Source of the DNA: CAVQCJ01 sp963771835
Lineage (GTDB): Bacteria; Actinomycetota; Actinomycetes; Prado026
Length of the DNA stretch: 64,000 nucleotides
NCBI GenBank assembly: GCA_963771835.1
Contig: CAVYVA010000001.1
Location: 992,001 to 1,056,000, forward strand
Direction of reading: 5' to 3'
The translations under genes and the position numbers were made by a program. A model generated the notes under the pieces. It was not told the DNA's origin, ran no database searches, and saw nothing but the letters and a program-made list of their open reading frames with translations. Below are positions 46,251-54,454 of the stretch, piece after piece. How positions within the stretch are numbered: position 1 is the stretch's first letter; each line of letters begins with the position of its first letter.

Positions 46251-46280
46251 TGCGGACGTCTTGCGGACTTTCTGCGGACT
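46251..46280. repeat. Three 11-bp-spaced GCGGAC iterons near attL (candidate integrase arm sites)
   Basis: TGCGGAC occurs at 46251, 46262 and 46273, exactly 11 bp apart. Two GCGGACT copies with the same 11-bp spacing lie at 49528 and 49539, close to the right repeat. Helically phased copies beside both cores are what one expects of arm-type binding sites of a tyrosine integrase. Confidence 0.55.
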
Positions 46281-46314
46281 GGTACACCTCAGGACCGGCT
46301 CCGGTAGCGATGGT

Positions 46315-46351
46315 GGGGCTGCGCCGCCCCCCCCGGACCCGGCGCAGCCCC
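46315..46351. other. Strong GC hairpin (12-bp perfect stem) inside the element
   Basis: GGGGCTGCGCCG (46315-46326) pairs perfectly with CGGCGCAGCCCC (46340-46351) across a C-rich 13-nt loop. There is no U-tract on either side, so a simple intrinsic terminator is doubtful. The stretch 45952-46479 otherwise has no convincing gene. Confidence 0.5.
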
Positions 46352-46479
46352 TCGGGACCAGACGGTGTCGTTCTGCAGCAGGCACGCGGGGTCGGTCCGG
46401 ACGAATTCGGCTGTCGGGGGGATACCGAGTCACCGAGCGTGCCGACCCGGTTGCCCAGAGCCCGTGAGACAGTCCGAAG

Positions 46480-46698
46480 ATGGCTGCCTACCGGACGTTC
46501 CCCGAGCCGGTCGAGGTGACGGTGACGATCACCCAACCCAGATACCCGGTCGCCGGCAGCTTTCCCGGGTTCGCCTACGGCTGGCGGGGGCAGCGGGTGT
46601 ACGTCAAGTTCCGCACCGGCGTCGGTGAGAAGCGGTTCGGGTGGATGGAGGCCGAGCGGGTCAGGCGCTCCGCTTCCGGCTCCCAGCCAGCTCAATAA
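46480..46698 (+). CDS. Small protein of unknown function in the integrated element
   Basis: Seventy-two residues start at ATG 46480. The composition looks like a small beta-rich fold (VEVTVTITQPRYP, then YGWRGQRVYVKFRTGVGEKRFGWMEAERV) rather than a chance frame in GC-rich DNA. No clear ribosome site is visible and I do not recognise a family. It lies in the element before the SDR gene; an accessory role such as a small DNA-binding protein is possible but unsupported. Confidence 0.5.
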   Translation: MAAYRTFPEPVEVTVTITQPRYPVAGSFPGFAYGWRGQRVYVKFRTGVGEKRFGWMEAERVRRSASGSQPAQ

Positions 46699-46750
46699 CC
46701 GGCATTATGTGCGGCGGGGAAGTGCATGCTGCGACCGGTAGGGAGCATCC

Positions 46751-47550
46751 ATGAGTTCTCAATGGAGTGCCGGGCGTCGGTTTGAGGGCCGCGTGGCGTT
46801 GGTGACCGGGGCCGGCGGGACTCTTGGTGGGGCCATCGCACGAGGACTTGGCCGCGAGGGTGCCCGAGTCGTTGTGGGTTACCGGTCATCGAAGGCGGCC
46901 GCGGAGGCGACGTCACGTGACATCACTGACGCTGGCGGTGAGGCGATGCTGTGCCACCTCGACGTCACCGTGCCGGACACCGTGGATGACTGCCTTCGCT
47001 CGGTCGTGGACCGGTGGGACAGGGTCGATGTTCTCGTCAACACCGCTGGACGGCTGGAGTCGGTCGACACCGTGCACCTCGATTCCCTCGATCTCGCGGA
47101 TGCGGCGGCGCTGCTCGACGTCGACGTGCTGGGCACGCTGCGGATGTGCCAGGCCGTGCTACCGGCGATGCCGAACCGGACGGGTGCGATCCTCAACTTG
47201 TCCAGCACGTACGGCAATGGCGTGAACCCGGACAACCCGATCAACTTCGTCCCGGTCGCGTACTGCGCGGCGAAGGGCGCCGTTCGTGGGCTCACGGTGG
47301 CGATGGCCCGTGAGCTAGCCCGGGGATTCGGGTCAACGCTCTCGCGCCGGGGCCGATCTCGGGCCAGTGGGAGCAGGAGTGGGACGTCTCCGGCGGTCAG
47401 ATCGAGGAGGCGCTTCGGATGATCCCGCTTGGGCGGTTCGGGCGCCCGGAGGAGATCGCCGAGACGGCGCTGTTCCTGCTGTCCGATGGCGCCGGTTTCA
47501 TCACCGGACAGGTTGTGCATATGGATGCCGGCTGGCTGGCCCGTGATTGA
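46751..47550 (+). CDS. SDR-family oxidoreductase (FabG-like), one frame disruption, element cargo
   Basis: The gene starts at ATG 46751 after GGGAG. The NAD(P)-binding TGAGGTLGGAIARGLG is at residues 19-34. The catalytic set is Ser in LNLSSTYGNG and YCAAKGAVRGL. After MARELA the frame changes; adding one base near 47325 restores PGIRVNALAPGPISGQ and the C-terminal GRFGRPEEIAETALFLLSDGAGFITGQVVHMDAGW, 266 aa in all. Here a base appears missing rather than added. The substrate is unknown. It is followed by an NTF2-like gene, a common pairing for small-molecule modification. Confidence 0.85.
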
Positions 47551-47577
47551 ACCGCCTGGGCGAAGGAGGCGCAGCGC

Positions 47578-47943
47578 ATGAGCACTGACATCAACGACCT
47601 GAACGCCGTCCGGGAGGCGGTTCAACGGTACGTGGACGCCTGCACAAACGCCGATTCAGAGGCGCTGCGGTCCGCGCTGCACCCGGCGTTTCGGATGTAC
47701 GGCATCGACACGTCGGACGAGGAGATCGCCATCACGGTCGACGAGTTCGTCGCCTGGGTCTCTGAGCGACAACGTCCGCTCGGCTACCGGGCCACGATCA
47801 CCCACATCGAGATCACCGCGGACGTGGCCATGGCAACCCTGGTCGAGGAGAAGTACTACGACACCGACTACACCATCCACTTCTCGCTCATACGCTCGGG
47901 CGGCATGTGGCACATCGTGACGAAGACCTACAGCAGGGTGTAG
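47578..47943 (+). CDS. NTF2-like / lumazine-binding-like protein
   Basis: The protein is 121 aa, starting at ATG 47578, 27 bp after the SDR stop, with GAAGGAGGCG upstream. The pattern of an N-terminal helix (VREAVQRYVDACTNADSEALRSALHP), then a curved beta sheet (YRATITHIEITADVAMATLVEE, MWHIVTKTYSRV), is that of SnoaL/NTF2-like proteins and the putative lumazine-binding family. No catalytic residues can be assigned. It is probably co-transcribed with the SDR. Confidence 0.8.
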   Translation: MSTDINDLNAVREAVQRYVDACTNADSEALRSALHPAFRMYGIDTSDEEIAITVDEFVAWVSERQRPLGYRATITHIEITADVAMATLVEEKYYDTDYTIHFSLIRSGGMWHIVTKTYSRV

Positions 47944-48130
47944 TCCGAGTTGGGGGTGCCCCCGACGGTGCCGCTCCCGTCCCAATGCCCCCAGGGACGG
48001 GAGCGCACCTACCGCCCAGCGTGGGGGTCGGGCGGTCCAAGTCTTGCTGTCGGCTCCCTCGACAACTGGCTAAAGCCTGTCACCGGACTGAGTCAGGACT
48101 GGCGGCCTGGTCGAACGGCCAACTGAGCAC

Positions 48131-48148
48131 ACAGAAGTGCCGTTCTGT
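48131..48148. repeat. Inverted repeat ACAGAA-GTGCCG-TTCTGT, copy 1 of 2
   Basis: A perfect 18-bp palindrome-like element with a 6-bp centre. Fifteen of its bases (GAAGTGCCGTTCTGT) recur at 48965-48979. It lies in the roughly 300-bp gap 47944-48244, which otherwise shows no gene. It may be an operator or a recombination trace. Confidence 0.55.
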
Positions 48149-48244
48149 TCGCCTGGCCGGGAGCCCTCGATCCGGCATTTCGTGAGGATCATGGTCCGAG
48201 CGTCCGGCATCTCGTGGGTTGGGGAGACGCGGCAGTCGCGCCGG

Positions 48245-48610
48245 TTAGGCGAAGTACTCGACCAAGCAGAACTCGTGCCCTTCGGGGTCGCGCATGATCA
48301 CGACGATGCCGTCTTCGTAGTCATGCCGCTCGCCACTCCTCGAGCCACCGAGCTCTTCCACACGGGCAACACTTGCCTCTATGTCGCTGGTCGCGATATC
48401 CAGATGGATCCGCACCTTGGTGGACTTCGGTTCGGGCACACGCTGGAACGTGAGTCTGGGGAGGGCGTCGTGGCGTGAACCGACTGTCGCCCACCCCGGA
48501 TCGTGACCGTGCTCAGCCGACTTCGGCACTCCCAGGAGAAGGCTCCAGAAGGTCGCAAGACTTTCTGGGTCCGTGCAGTCGATCGTGACAGCAGTCCAGC
48601 GATGCGTCAT
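48245..48610 (-). CDS. VOC-family (glyoxalase-like) small protein, element cargo
   Basis: The protein is 121 aa. VOC-type signatures: an early VTIDCTDPESLATFWSLLLGVP, the mid-domain VRIHLDIATSDIEASVARVEELGG, and the final VIMRDPEGHEFCLVEYFA, where His and Glu residues are typical metal ligands. Such single-domain proteins often bind drugs or act on small molecules; its substrate is unknown. It reads opposite to the SDR/NTF2 pair. Confidence 0.85.
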   Translation of the reverse strand: MTHRWTAVTIDCTDPESLATFWSLLLGVPKSAEHGHDPGWATVGSRHDALPRLTFQRVPEPKSTKVRIHLDIATSDIEASVARVEELGGSRSGERHDYEDGIVVIMRDPEGHEFCLVEYFA

Positions 48611-48685
48611 GGCGTTATCGTGCCACTCGGCTTGCGCCCCGGCCCCGCGCCTATGGGGCTTCCTCTCGTGCCCCGTCGATCGCCT

Positions 48686-49033
48686 TCAGTCATCCTCGAT
48701 GTAACCCGTGCCGGGATCGATCATGCTCAGGAAGGCACGGATCTGATCGCGGTGCTCCTCGCGCGACTGATTCGGAGGAGCGCTCGACACGAACCCGTAG
48801 CCCTGATTCGGCCCGCTCAGCCAGTCGTATGCCGTGCCGCCGCCCGCCGACAAGCGAAGAGCGAACAGCTCGCCGTCAACCTCGATGGTGAACAAGACCG
48901 ATCCGGGCCGACCCTCGTCCGCAGGGCTCCACTCCACGTCGCGGAGCCTAGGCAACTTCGCACCGAAGTGCCGTTCTGTGCGTGGGCCGCACCGTAGGCC
49001 CAGGGGGGCGGGTTCACGACGGAACACGGCCAA
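48686..49033 (-). CDS. Small acidic protein of unknown function, start uncertain
   Basis: Up to 115 aa. The C-terminal 85 residues (GSVLFTIEVDGELFALRLSAGGGTAYDWLSGPNQGYGFVSS...REEHRDQIRAFLSMIDPGTGYIEDD) look like a true small protein. The N-terminal 25 residues are Arg-rich and cover the repeat at 48962-48979, so the real start may be near 48955. It lies directly beside the breakpoint of the integrase fragment and may itself have lost its 5' end. No family was recognised. Confidence 0.5.
   Translation of the reverse strand: MAVFRREPAPLGLRCGPRTERHFGAKLPRLRDVEWSPADEGRPGSVLFTIEVDGELFALRLSAGGGTAYDWLSGPNQGYGFVSSAPPNQSREEHRDQIRAFLSMIDPGTGYIEDD
48962..48979. repeat. Inverted repeat, copy 2 of 2 (one mismatch)
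   Basis: ACCGAAGTGCCGTTCTGT differs from copy 1 (48131-48148) by one base in the left arm. The pair brackets the VOC gene and most of the small unknown gene. It lies about 65 bp from the start of the integrase fragment. Confidence 0.55.
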
Positions 49034-49527
49034 CCCCGCATGACCTCGAGGTGCTCGGGCTCGAGCGGGGTCACGTGGACTTCCTGCGGCGGACGCTGCG
49101 CGTAGAGCAGCAGGTCCAGCAGTCGCCCGGTGGCGTGGCCGCCGTGGTCCCGCCCAAGACCCGCTCCTCCTACCGCACGATCCCCCTCCCGCAGACCGTC
49201 TTGGACGAGCTGGCCGCTCACCTCGCGCGGCACCCGAACGAGGGCCTGCTGTTCCCCGGCGCCGACGGCGGACCCATCGTGCGGACTCGGTTCAACGACT
49301 CGGTCTGGCGGCCGGCGCTCAAGAAGGCCGGGGTCAGTGGCGTGACGTTCCACGACCTGCGGCACTTCTACGCCTCTGCGCTCATCCGCGCCGGGCTGTC
49401 CGTCCGGGTCGTCGCGGACCGGCTCGGGCACGCGGATGCGTCGATGACGCTCAACGTGTACGCGCACCTGTGGCCGGACGAGGAGGACCGCACCAGGTCC
49501 GCCGTGGACGAGTTCCTCGGCGCTCCC

Positions 49528-49545
49528 GCGGACTCCGTGCGGACT
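49528..49545. repeat. Two 11-bp-spaced GCGGACT repeats next to attR
   Basis: GCGGACT lies at 49528-49534 and 49539-49545, 28 bp from the right 35-bp repeat and within the 3' part of the integrase fragment. Sequence and 11-bp spacing match the iterons at 46251-46280 on the left side. They are candidate arm-type integrase sites. Confidence 0.5.
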
Positions 49546-49572
49546 GACGGACCCTCGCAGGGCCTCTCACCT

Positions 49573-49607
49573 GCGACGAAGCCGGAGCTCAGACGTTCTG
49601 GGGGAAG
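49573..49607. repeat. Right attachment site (attR-like), 35-bp direct repeat overlapping mmsA
   Basis: Identical to 46122-46156. Bases 49589-49607 are the last codons and the TGA stop of mmsA, so the chromosomal target is the 3' end of this protein-coding gene rather than a tRNA. Confidence 0.9.
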
Positions 49608-51103
49608 CCGAGGTTCAGGCCGCCGTGGCTGGGGTCGAGCCAGCGCGAGGTGATGACCTTGCCCCGGGTGAAGAAGTGCACACCCTCGGTCCCGTGCGCG
49701 TGGGTGTCCCCGAACAGTGAGGACTTCCACCCGCCGAACGAGTAGTACGCCATCGGCACCGGGATCGGCACGTTGATGCCGACCATCCCGACCTCGACCT
49801 CGTTCTGGTAGCGCCGCGCCGCCCCGCCGTCGTTGGTGAAGATGGCGGTGCCGTTGCCGTAGGGGTGGTCGTTGACCATCTTGAGCGCATCGTCGTACGA
49901 GTCGACCCGAACCACCGACAGCACCGGCCCGAAGATCTCGTCCGAGTAGATGCTCATGTCCGTCGTGACGTGGTCGAAGAGCGTCGGGCCGAGCCAGTAG
50001 CCGCCCGCCGCGCCGTCCGGCTCGACGTCACGACCGTCGACGACGAGGCTCGCGCCGGCGTCGACCCCGGCCTGGACGTAGCCGGCGACCTTGTCGCGGT
50101 GCACCGCGGTGACCAGCGGGCCCATGTCGGCGCCACGACGGCCGTCGCCGGTCCGCAAGGTGCCGATCCGCTCGGCGATCTTGCCGACCAGCTCGTCGGC
50201 GACCGGCTCCACCACGACGAGCGCGGAGATGGCCATGCAGCGCTCCCCCGCCGACCCGAAGCCGGCGTTCACCGCGGCGTCCGCGGCGAGGTCCAGGTCT
50301 GCGTCGGGCAGGACGACCATGTGGTTCTTCGCGCCGCCGAGCGCCTGGACCCGCTTGCCGGCCTTGGTCCCGGTCTCGTACACGTAGCGGGCGATGGGGG
50401 TCGAGCCGACGAAGGAGATGCTCTTGACGTCGGGGTGGGTGAGCAGCCGGTCCACGGCCTCCTTGTCGCCGTGCACCACGTTGAACACGCCCTCGGGCAG
50501 CCCGGCCTCGGCCCACAGCTCGGCGACGAAGTTCACGGCGCTCGGGTCCTTCTCGCTGGGCTTGACGACGACCGTGTTGCCGCACGCGATCGCGATCGGG
50601 AAGAACCACATCGGGACCATCGCCGGGAAGTTGAACGGGGAGATGATCCCGACCACGCCGAGCGGCTGGCGGATCGAGTACACGTCGACCTTGGTGGACA
50701 CGCCCTCCGAGAAGCCGCCCTTGAGCAGGTGCGGGATGCCGCACGCGAACTCGACGACCTCGAGCCCGCGGGTCACCTCGCCGAGGGCGTCGGACAGGAC
50801 CTTGCCGTGCTCGGCGGTGATGAGCGCGGCCAGCTCTTCCTTGCGCTCGTTGAGCAGCTCCCGGAAGGCGAACAGCACCTGGGTGCGCCGGGACAACGAC
50901 GACCCGCGCCAGTCCGCGAACGCCTCCTTGGCGGCCGCGACCGCCTCGTCCATCACCGCTGCCGTGGCGAAGTCGACCAGGCCCGAGCGCTCGCCGGTGG
51001 CGGGGTCGAAGACCTCGCCCTGCCGCTCGGCCACGCCGCCGTAGGGCTTGCCGCCGATCCAGTGCGTGATGTGCTTGGTCGCTGCCGAGGTGGTCTCGCC
51101 CAT
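49589..51103 (-). CDS. mmsA: CoA-acylating methylmalonate-semialdehyde dehydrogenase
   Basis: The protein is 504 aa from an ATG at 51103 with AAGGA upstream. It makes propionyl- or acetyl-CoA from methylmalonate or malonate semialdehyde (valine, beta-alanine and related catabolism). MmsA-type features: the N-terminal THWIGGKPYGG, IISPFNFPAMVPMWFFPIAIACGN, ALGGAKNHMVVLPDAD, the catalytic Cys in GSAGERCMAISALVVV and the C-terminal FFTRGKVITSRW. Its 3' end is the insertion site of the element. It follows the polyamine import/oxidation genes, where it could process beta-alanine-derived semialdehyde. Confidence 0.95.
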   Translation of the reverse strand: MGETTSAATKHITHWIGGKPYGGVAERQGEVFDPATGERSGLVDFATAAVMDEAVAAAKEAFADWRGSSLSRRTQVLFAFRELLNERKEELAALITAEHGKVLSDALGEVTRGLEVVEFACGIPHLLKGGFSEGVSTKVDVYSIRQPLGVVGIISPFNFPAMVPMWFFPIAIACGNTVVVKPSEKDPSAVNFVAELWAEAGLPEGVFNVVHGDKEAVDRLLTHPDVKSISFVGSTPIARYVYETGTKAGKRVQALGGAKNHMVVLPDADLDLAADAAVNAGFGSAGERCMAISALVVVEPVADELVGKIAERIGTLRTGDGRRGADMGPLVTAVHRDKVAGYVQAGVDAGASLVVDGRDVEPDGAAGGYWLGPTLFDHVTTDMSIYSDEIFGPVLSVVRVDSYDDALKMVNDHPYGNGTAIFTNDGGAARRYQNEVEVGMVGINVPIPVPMAYYSFGGWKSSLFGDTHAHGTEGVHFFTRGKVITSRWLDPSHGGLNLGFPQNV

Positions 51104-51225
51104 GGCCGGTCCTTCGTGGTCGCTCGTCGGGGTCTGCTCATTGTGGCGATCGCGCCCGTTCGCATCCACCCGCACCTTGATGTCTGGCGCCCTTGCACCC
51201 TTACAGTCTGTCGCCTGCCACCGAC

Positions 51226-52647
51226 TCAGGAGTCGAAGCCCAGCCCGGCCATGTCCAAGGCCTTGAGCCACAGGTTGCGCCGACCCTCGTTGCGGTCGGC
51301 CCGGTCCAGCGACCGGCGGGTCAGCTCGATGCCGACCCAGCGCAGCGGCTCCGGCGGGAACGGCAACGGCTTGGACCGCACGTAGTCCAGCGCGGTCAGC
51401 TCGTTGCGACGGCCCGCGAGCAGGTCCAGCAGGACGCGCGCCCCGAACCGGGTGGCGCCCACCCCCAGCCCGGTGTAGCCGGTCACGTACCCGACCCGGC
51501 CCTCGTACCCGGTCCCCCAGAACGGGCAGAACCGGCTGCAGGTGTCGATGACGCCGCCCCAGGCGTGGCTGAACCGCAGCCCCTCGAGCATCGGGAACGT
51601 CTCGGCGAAGTGCGCGGCCAGCATCGCGAACGTCTCCGGCCGCTGGTCGAGCTCGGGCCGCAGGCCGTTCCCGTAGTGGTACACCGCGTCGTACCCGCCC
51701 CAGACGATCCGCTGGTCCGCGGTGAGCCGGTAGTAGTGGAACTGGTTGGCCGAGTCGCCGATGCCCACCCGGCTCTTCCAGCCGACGGCCTCGAGCTGCT
51801 CCGCGCTGAGCGGCTCCGTGGCCAGGACGTAGTCGTAGACGGGCGCGATGTACGAGCGGACGCGACGCAGCAGCGACGGGAACGCGTTGGTCGCCAAGGC
51901 GACCCGCGCGGCGCGCACCGAGCCGTACGGCGTGCGCACCCGCATGCCGGCGCCGTCGCGCTCCAGCCCCAGCGCCGGGGTGCGCTCGTGGATCCGCACG
52001 CCCAGCGAGCGGCAGGCGTCGGCCAGGCCCCAGGCCAGCTTGGCCGGGTGGACCAGCGCCGACTCCGGCTCGAACAGCCCGCCCAGGTACGTCGGCGAGT
52101 GCACGTCGGCCTGCACCTCGTCGCGGTCCCGCCACTGCATGCGGACCCCGTACTGGCGGGCCAGCTCCGGCGCCTCGCGCAGCTCGTCGACCTGCCAGGG
52201 CGCCACGGCCACGGACAGCTCGCCGGTCCGCTCGAACTCGGCGTCGATGCCGTACCTGGTCAGCGTCGCCTCGATGCCGTCGAGGTTCTCGTGACCGAGC
52301 CGGACCAGCGTCGCGAGCTCGGGCTCGAACCGGGCGAGCCCGTTGAAGAACCCGTGGGTCAGGCTGGCGACGCAGAAGCCGCCGTTGCGGCCCGACGCGG
52401 CCCAGCCGACCTGCGCGGACTCCAGCACCACCACGTCGCGGGACGGGTCGTCCTCCTTGGCCTGCAGGGCCGTCCAGAGCCCGGAGTAGCCGGCACCGAC
52501 GACGACGAGGTCGGCCGGCTGGTCCCCGACCAGCGCCGGCCCCGGCTCGGGGCGGCCGGCGGCGGACAGCCAGAACGACGTCGGCTCCGCCTCGGCCAGC
52601 ACCGCCAGCCGCCGGGCGTCACCCGGCGGCGCGTCCGGTCGGTGCAC
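51226..52647 (-). CDS. FAD-dependent oxidoreductase, gamma-glutamylputrescine oxidase-like
   Basis: The protein is 473 aa from a GTG at 52647. A DAO-type FAD fold is evident: LVVVGAGYSGLWTALQAKE, GRNGGFCVASLTHGFFNGL and the C-terminal GYTGLGVGATRFGARVLLDLL. PuuB-like proteins oxidise gamma-glutamylputrescine or other amines. Its position 10 bp after the polyamine permease gene fits amine oxidation feeding the aldehyde dehydrogenase at 56913. No gamma-glutamylputrescine synthetase is in the window, so the exact substrate is open. Confidence 0.88.
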   Translation of the reverse strand: MHRPDAPPGDARRLAVLAEAEPTSFWLSAAGRPEPGPALVGDQPADLVVVGAGYSGLWTALQAKEDDPSRDVVVLESAQVGWAASGRNGGFCVASLTHGFFNGLARFEPELATLVRLGHENLDGIEATLTRYGIDAEFERTGELSVAVAPWQVDELREAPELARQYGVRMQWRDRDEVQADVHSPTYLGGLFEPESALVHPAKLAWGLADACRSLGVRIHERTPALGLERDGAGMRVRTPYGSVRAARVALATNAFPSLLRRVRSYIAPVYDYVLATEPLSAEQLEAVGWKSRVGIGDSANQFHYYRLTADQRIVWGGYDAVYHYGNGLRPELDQRPETFAMLAAHFAETFPMLEGLRFSHAWGGVIDTCSRFCPFWGTGYEGRVGYVTGYTGLGVGATRFGARVLLDLLAGRRNELTALDYVRSKPLPFPPEPLRWVGIELTRRSLDRADRNEGRRNLWLKALDMAGLGFDS

Positions 52648-52657
52648 GCCTGGACGC

Positions 52658-53531
52658 CTACGCCTTCGCCCGGCGCCGCCGCCAGGCGATCAGCTGGCCG
52701 AGGCCGACCAGCAGGAACGACAGCACGAACATGACCGTGCCGACCACGTTGAGCTGGGGCGGGGTGCCCTTCTGGGCGGCACCCCAGACGAACAACGGGA
52801 ACGTGGTCGACGTCGACGACGAGTTGAAGTTCGTGATGATGTAGTCGTCGAACGACAACGAGAACGCGAGCAGGGCGCCGGCGGCGATGCCCGGTGCGAC
52901 CAGCGGCAGCGTGATCCGCGTGAACGTCTGCCGCTCGGTGGCGTACAGGTCCATCGCCGCCTGCTCCAGCCGCGGGTCGAGGCCGGCGATGCGGGCCTTG
53001 ACCGTGACGACCACGAAGCTCACGCAGAACATCACGTGGGCGATGAAGATGGTCACCGGACCGAGCGGGATGATCGTCAGGTTGACGAACAGCGTCAGCA
53101 GCGACGACCCCATCACGACCTCGGGCGTGGCCATCGGCATGAAGATGAGCAGGTTCGTGGCGGCCCGTCCGCCGAAGCGGTAGCGGGCGAGCGCGAACGC
53201 GACCATCGTGCCCAGGATCGTGGCCACCAGCGTGGCGACGAGACCGATCTCCAGGCTGAGCACCACGGAGTCGCACATGCCCGGGGGCGCGCACGGGTGC
53301 AGCCACGCGTTGAGCGAGAACTGGACGAAGTCGTAGTTGTACTTGCCCGCCGGCTGGTTGAACGAGAACAGGATGACGATGATGTTCGGCAGCAGCATGT
53401 AGACGAACACGAAGAACGCGACGATCTGGATGAGGTGCTCGCGCAGCCAGTCGACCGGGCTCTTGCGGCGTCGCGGTGGCGGGGCCGCGCGGGAGGGCCC
53501 GGCCCTGGGTGGGGGTGGTCATCGTCGCCAT
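52658..53531 (-). CDS. potC: Spermidine/putrescine ABC transporter permease, PotC type, one frame disruption
   Basis: Starts at ATG 53531 overlapping the PotB stop. The first 12 codons are in one frame; after removal of one base, probably in the GGGGG run 53511-53515, the frame continues as RRRKSPVDWLREHLIQIVAFFVFVYMLLPNIIVI, giving 290 aa. Six membrane helices follow. The EAA loop of ABC permeases (EQAAMDLYATERQTFTRITLPLVAPGI) is near residue 185. With PotB it forms the membrane channel of the importer. Confidence 0.92.
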
Positions 53532-54454
53532 CAGACCAGCTCCTCCGTCCCGGCTCGCCACACGTAGACCGAGACCAGCACGAGGATCGTCGCCATCAGC
53601 ACGAACGACAGCGCCGCCGCGGTCGGGTAGTCGCGCACCCGCAGGAACTGGCCGTCGATGACCTGGCCGATCATCGTGGTGTTCGGGTTCCCGAGCAGCT
53701 TGGAGTTGATGTAGTCACCGGCCGCCGGGATGAAGGTCAGCAGCGTGCCGGCGACGACGCCCGGCAGCGACAGCGGCCAGGTCACCTTGCGGAACGCCGT
53801 GAACGGCTTGCCGTACAGGTCGGCGCCGGCCTCGAGCAGCCGGGGGTCGATCCGGTCCAGGCTGGCGAACAGCGGCAGCACCATGAACGGCAGGAAGTTG
53901 TACGTCAGCCCCATGATCACGGCGAAGGGGGTGTTGAGCAGCTGGTCGCCGTTGATCAGCTGGAGCCGCTGCAGCAGGTCGATGATGTGCAGGTCGGCCA
54001 GCACGCGGTACACCACGCCCTGGCTGGACAGGATCGTCTGCCAGGCCAGCGTCCGCAGCAGGAAGCTCGTGAAGAACGGCGCGATGACGAGCACGAGCAG
54101 GACGCTCTTCCACCGTCCGGACTTGAACGCGATGCAGTACGCCAGCGGGTAGCCGATCAGCAGGCCGAGCGCGGTGGCCGTCCCCGCGTAGATGAACGAG
54201 CGGACGAACTGCGGCCAGTACAACGACAGCGCGTCCGTGTACGTGGCCCAGTTGAACGTCAGGGTGTAGCCCTGCTCCAGCGACCCGGTCTGCAGCGACT
54301 GCGACAGCAGGAAGATCATCGGGACGACGAAGAACACGGCCAGCCAGAGCAGGCCGGGCGCCAGCAGGAAGTACGGGACGAACTTGCGGCCCCGCCTGGC
54401 CGGCGGCGGCGCGGCGACCTTGTCGGCGTCGCCGATCTGCGCGAGCGCGCTCAC
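53531..54454 (-). CDS. potB: Spermidine/putrescine ABC transporter permease, PotB type
   Basis: The protein is 307 aa from a GTG at 54454 that overlaps the PotA stop (GTGA). Six transmembrane helices are visible. The permease EAA motif is EAGADLYGKPFTAFRKVTWPLSLPGVVAG near residues 210-240. The N-terminus has a cytoplasmic charged segment before FVPYFLLAPGLLWLAVFFVVPMIF. It is part of the potD-A-B-C operon. Confidence 0.94.
   Translation of the reverse strand: MSALAQIGDADKVAAPPPARRGRKFVPYFLLAPGLLWLAVFFVVPMIFLLSQSLQTGSLEQGYTLTFNWATYTDALSLYWPQFVRSFIYAGTATALGLLIGYPLAYCIAFKSGRWKSVLLVLVIAPFFTSFLLRTLAWQTILSSQGVVYRVLADLHIIDLLQRLQLINGDQLLNTPFAVIMGLTYNFLPFMVLPLFASLDRIDPRLLEAGADLYGKPFTAFRKVTWPLSLPGVVAGTLLTFIPAAGDYINSKLLGNPNTTMIGQVIDGQFLRVRDYPTAAALSFVLMATILVLVSVYVWRAGTEELV

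Larger units (their letters stand above)
46122..49607. mobile_element. Integrated 3.5-kb element between 35-bp direct repeats, inserted at the 3' end of mmsA
   Basis: Identical 35-bp direct repeats bound the segment (46122-46156 and 49573-49607). The right copy contains the last 19 bp of mmsA including its stop, so insertion restored the gene end while the left copy is a duplicate. A tyrosine-recombinase fragment reads into the right repeat. Cargo: a small unknown protein, an SDR, an NTF2-like protein, a VOC protein and a small unknown. Parts of the segment are visibly less GC-rich than the flanks. Read across the left repeat, the integrase frame would end a few codons later at a TGA, as expected for the excised circle. 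The N-truncated integrase suggests the element is no longer self-mobile. Confidence 0.85.
49042..49653 (+). pseudogene. Tyrosine recombinase (phage-type integrase), N-terminally truncated
   Basis: Only the C-terminal catalytic part remains. It has the beta-sheet region after box I (VLGLERGHVDFLRRTLRVEQ, TRSSYRTIPL), box II HxxR as FHDLRHFYAS, GHADASMTLN and the tyrosine in NVYAHLW. The N-terminal DNA-binding domains and the first catalytic Arg are missing; homology begins abruptly near 49042. The frame runs through the 35-bp right repeat into flanking mmsA DNA and stops at 49653. In the excised circle it would instead end just after the repeat. It is the probable integrase of this element, now inactive. 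Confidence 0.85.

Noticed and set aside
46172..46519. Plus-strand open frame next to attL
   Set aside because: Arg/Pro-rich, covers a long C run, iterons and a strong hairpin, and has no family resemblance.
52359..53561. A 400-codon frame spanning potC and its neighbour as one protein
   Set aside because: Only its first codons match PotC; the rest is antisense-like Arg/Pro-rich translation, while the true permease helices are in the adjacent frame.
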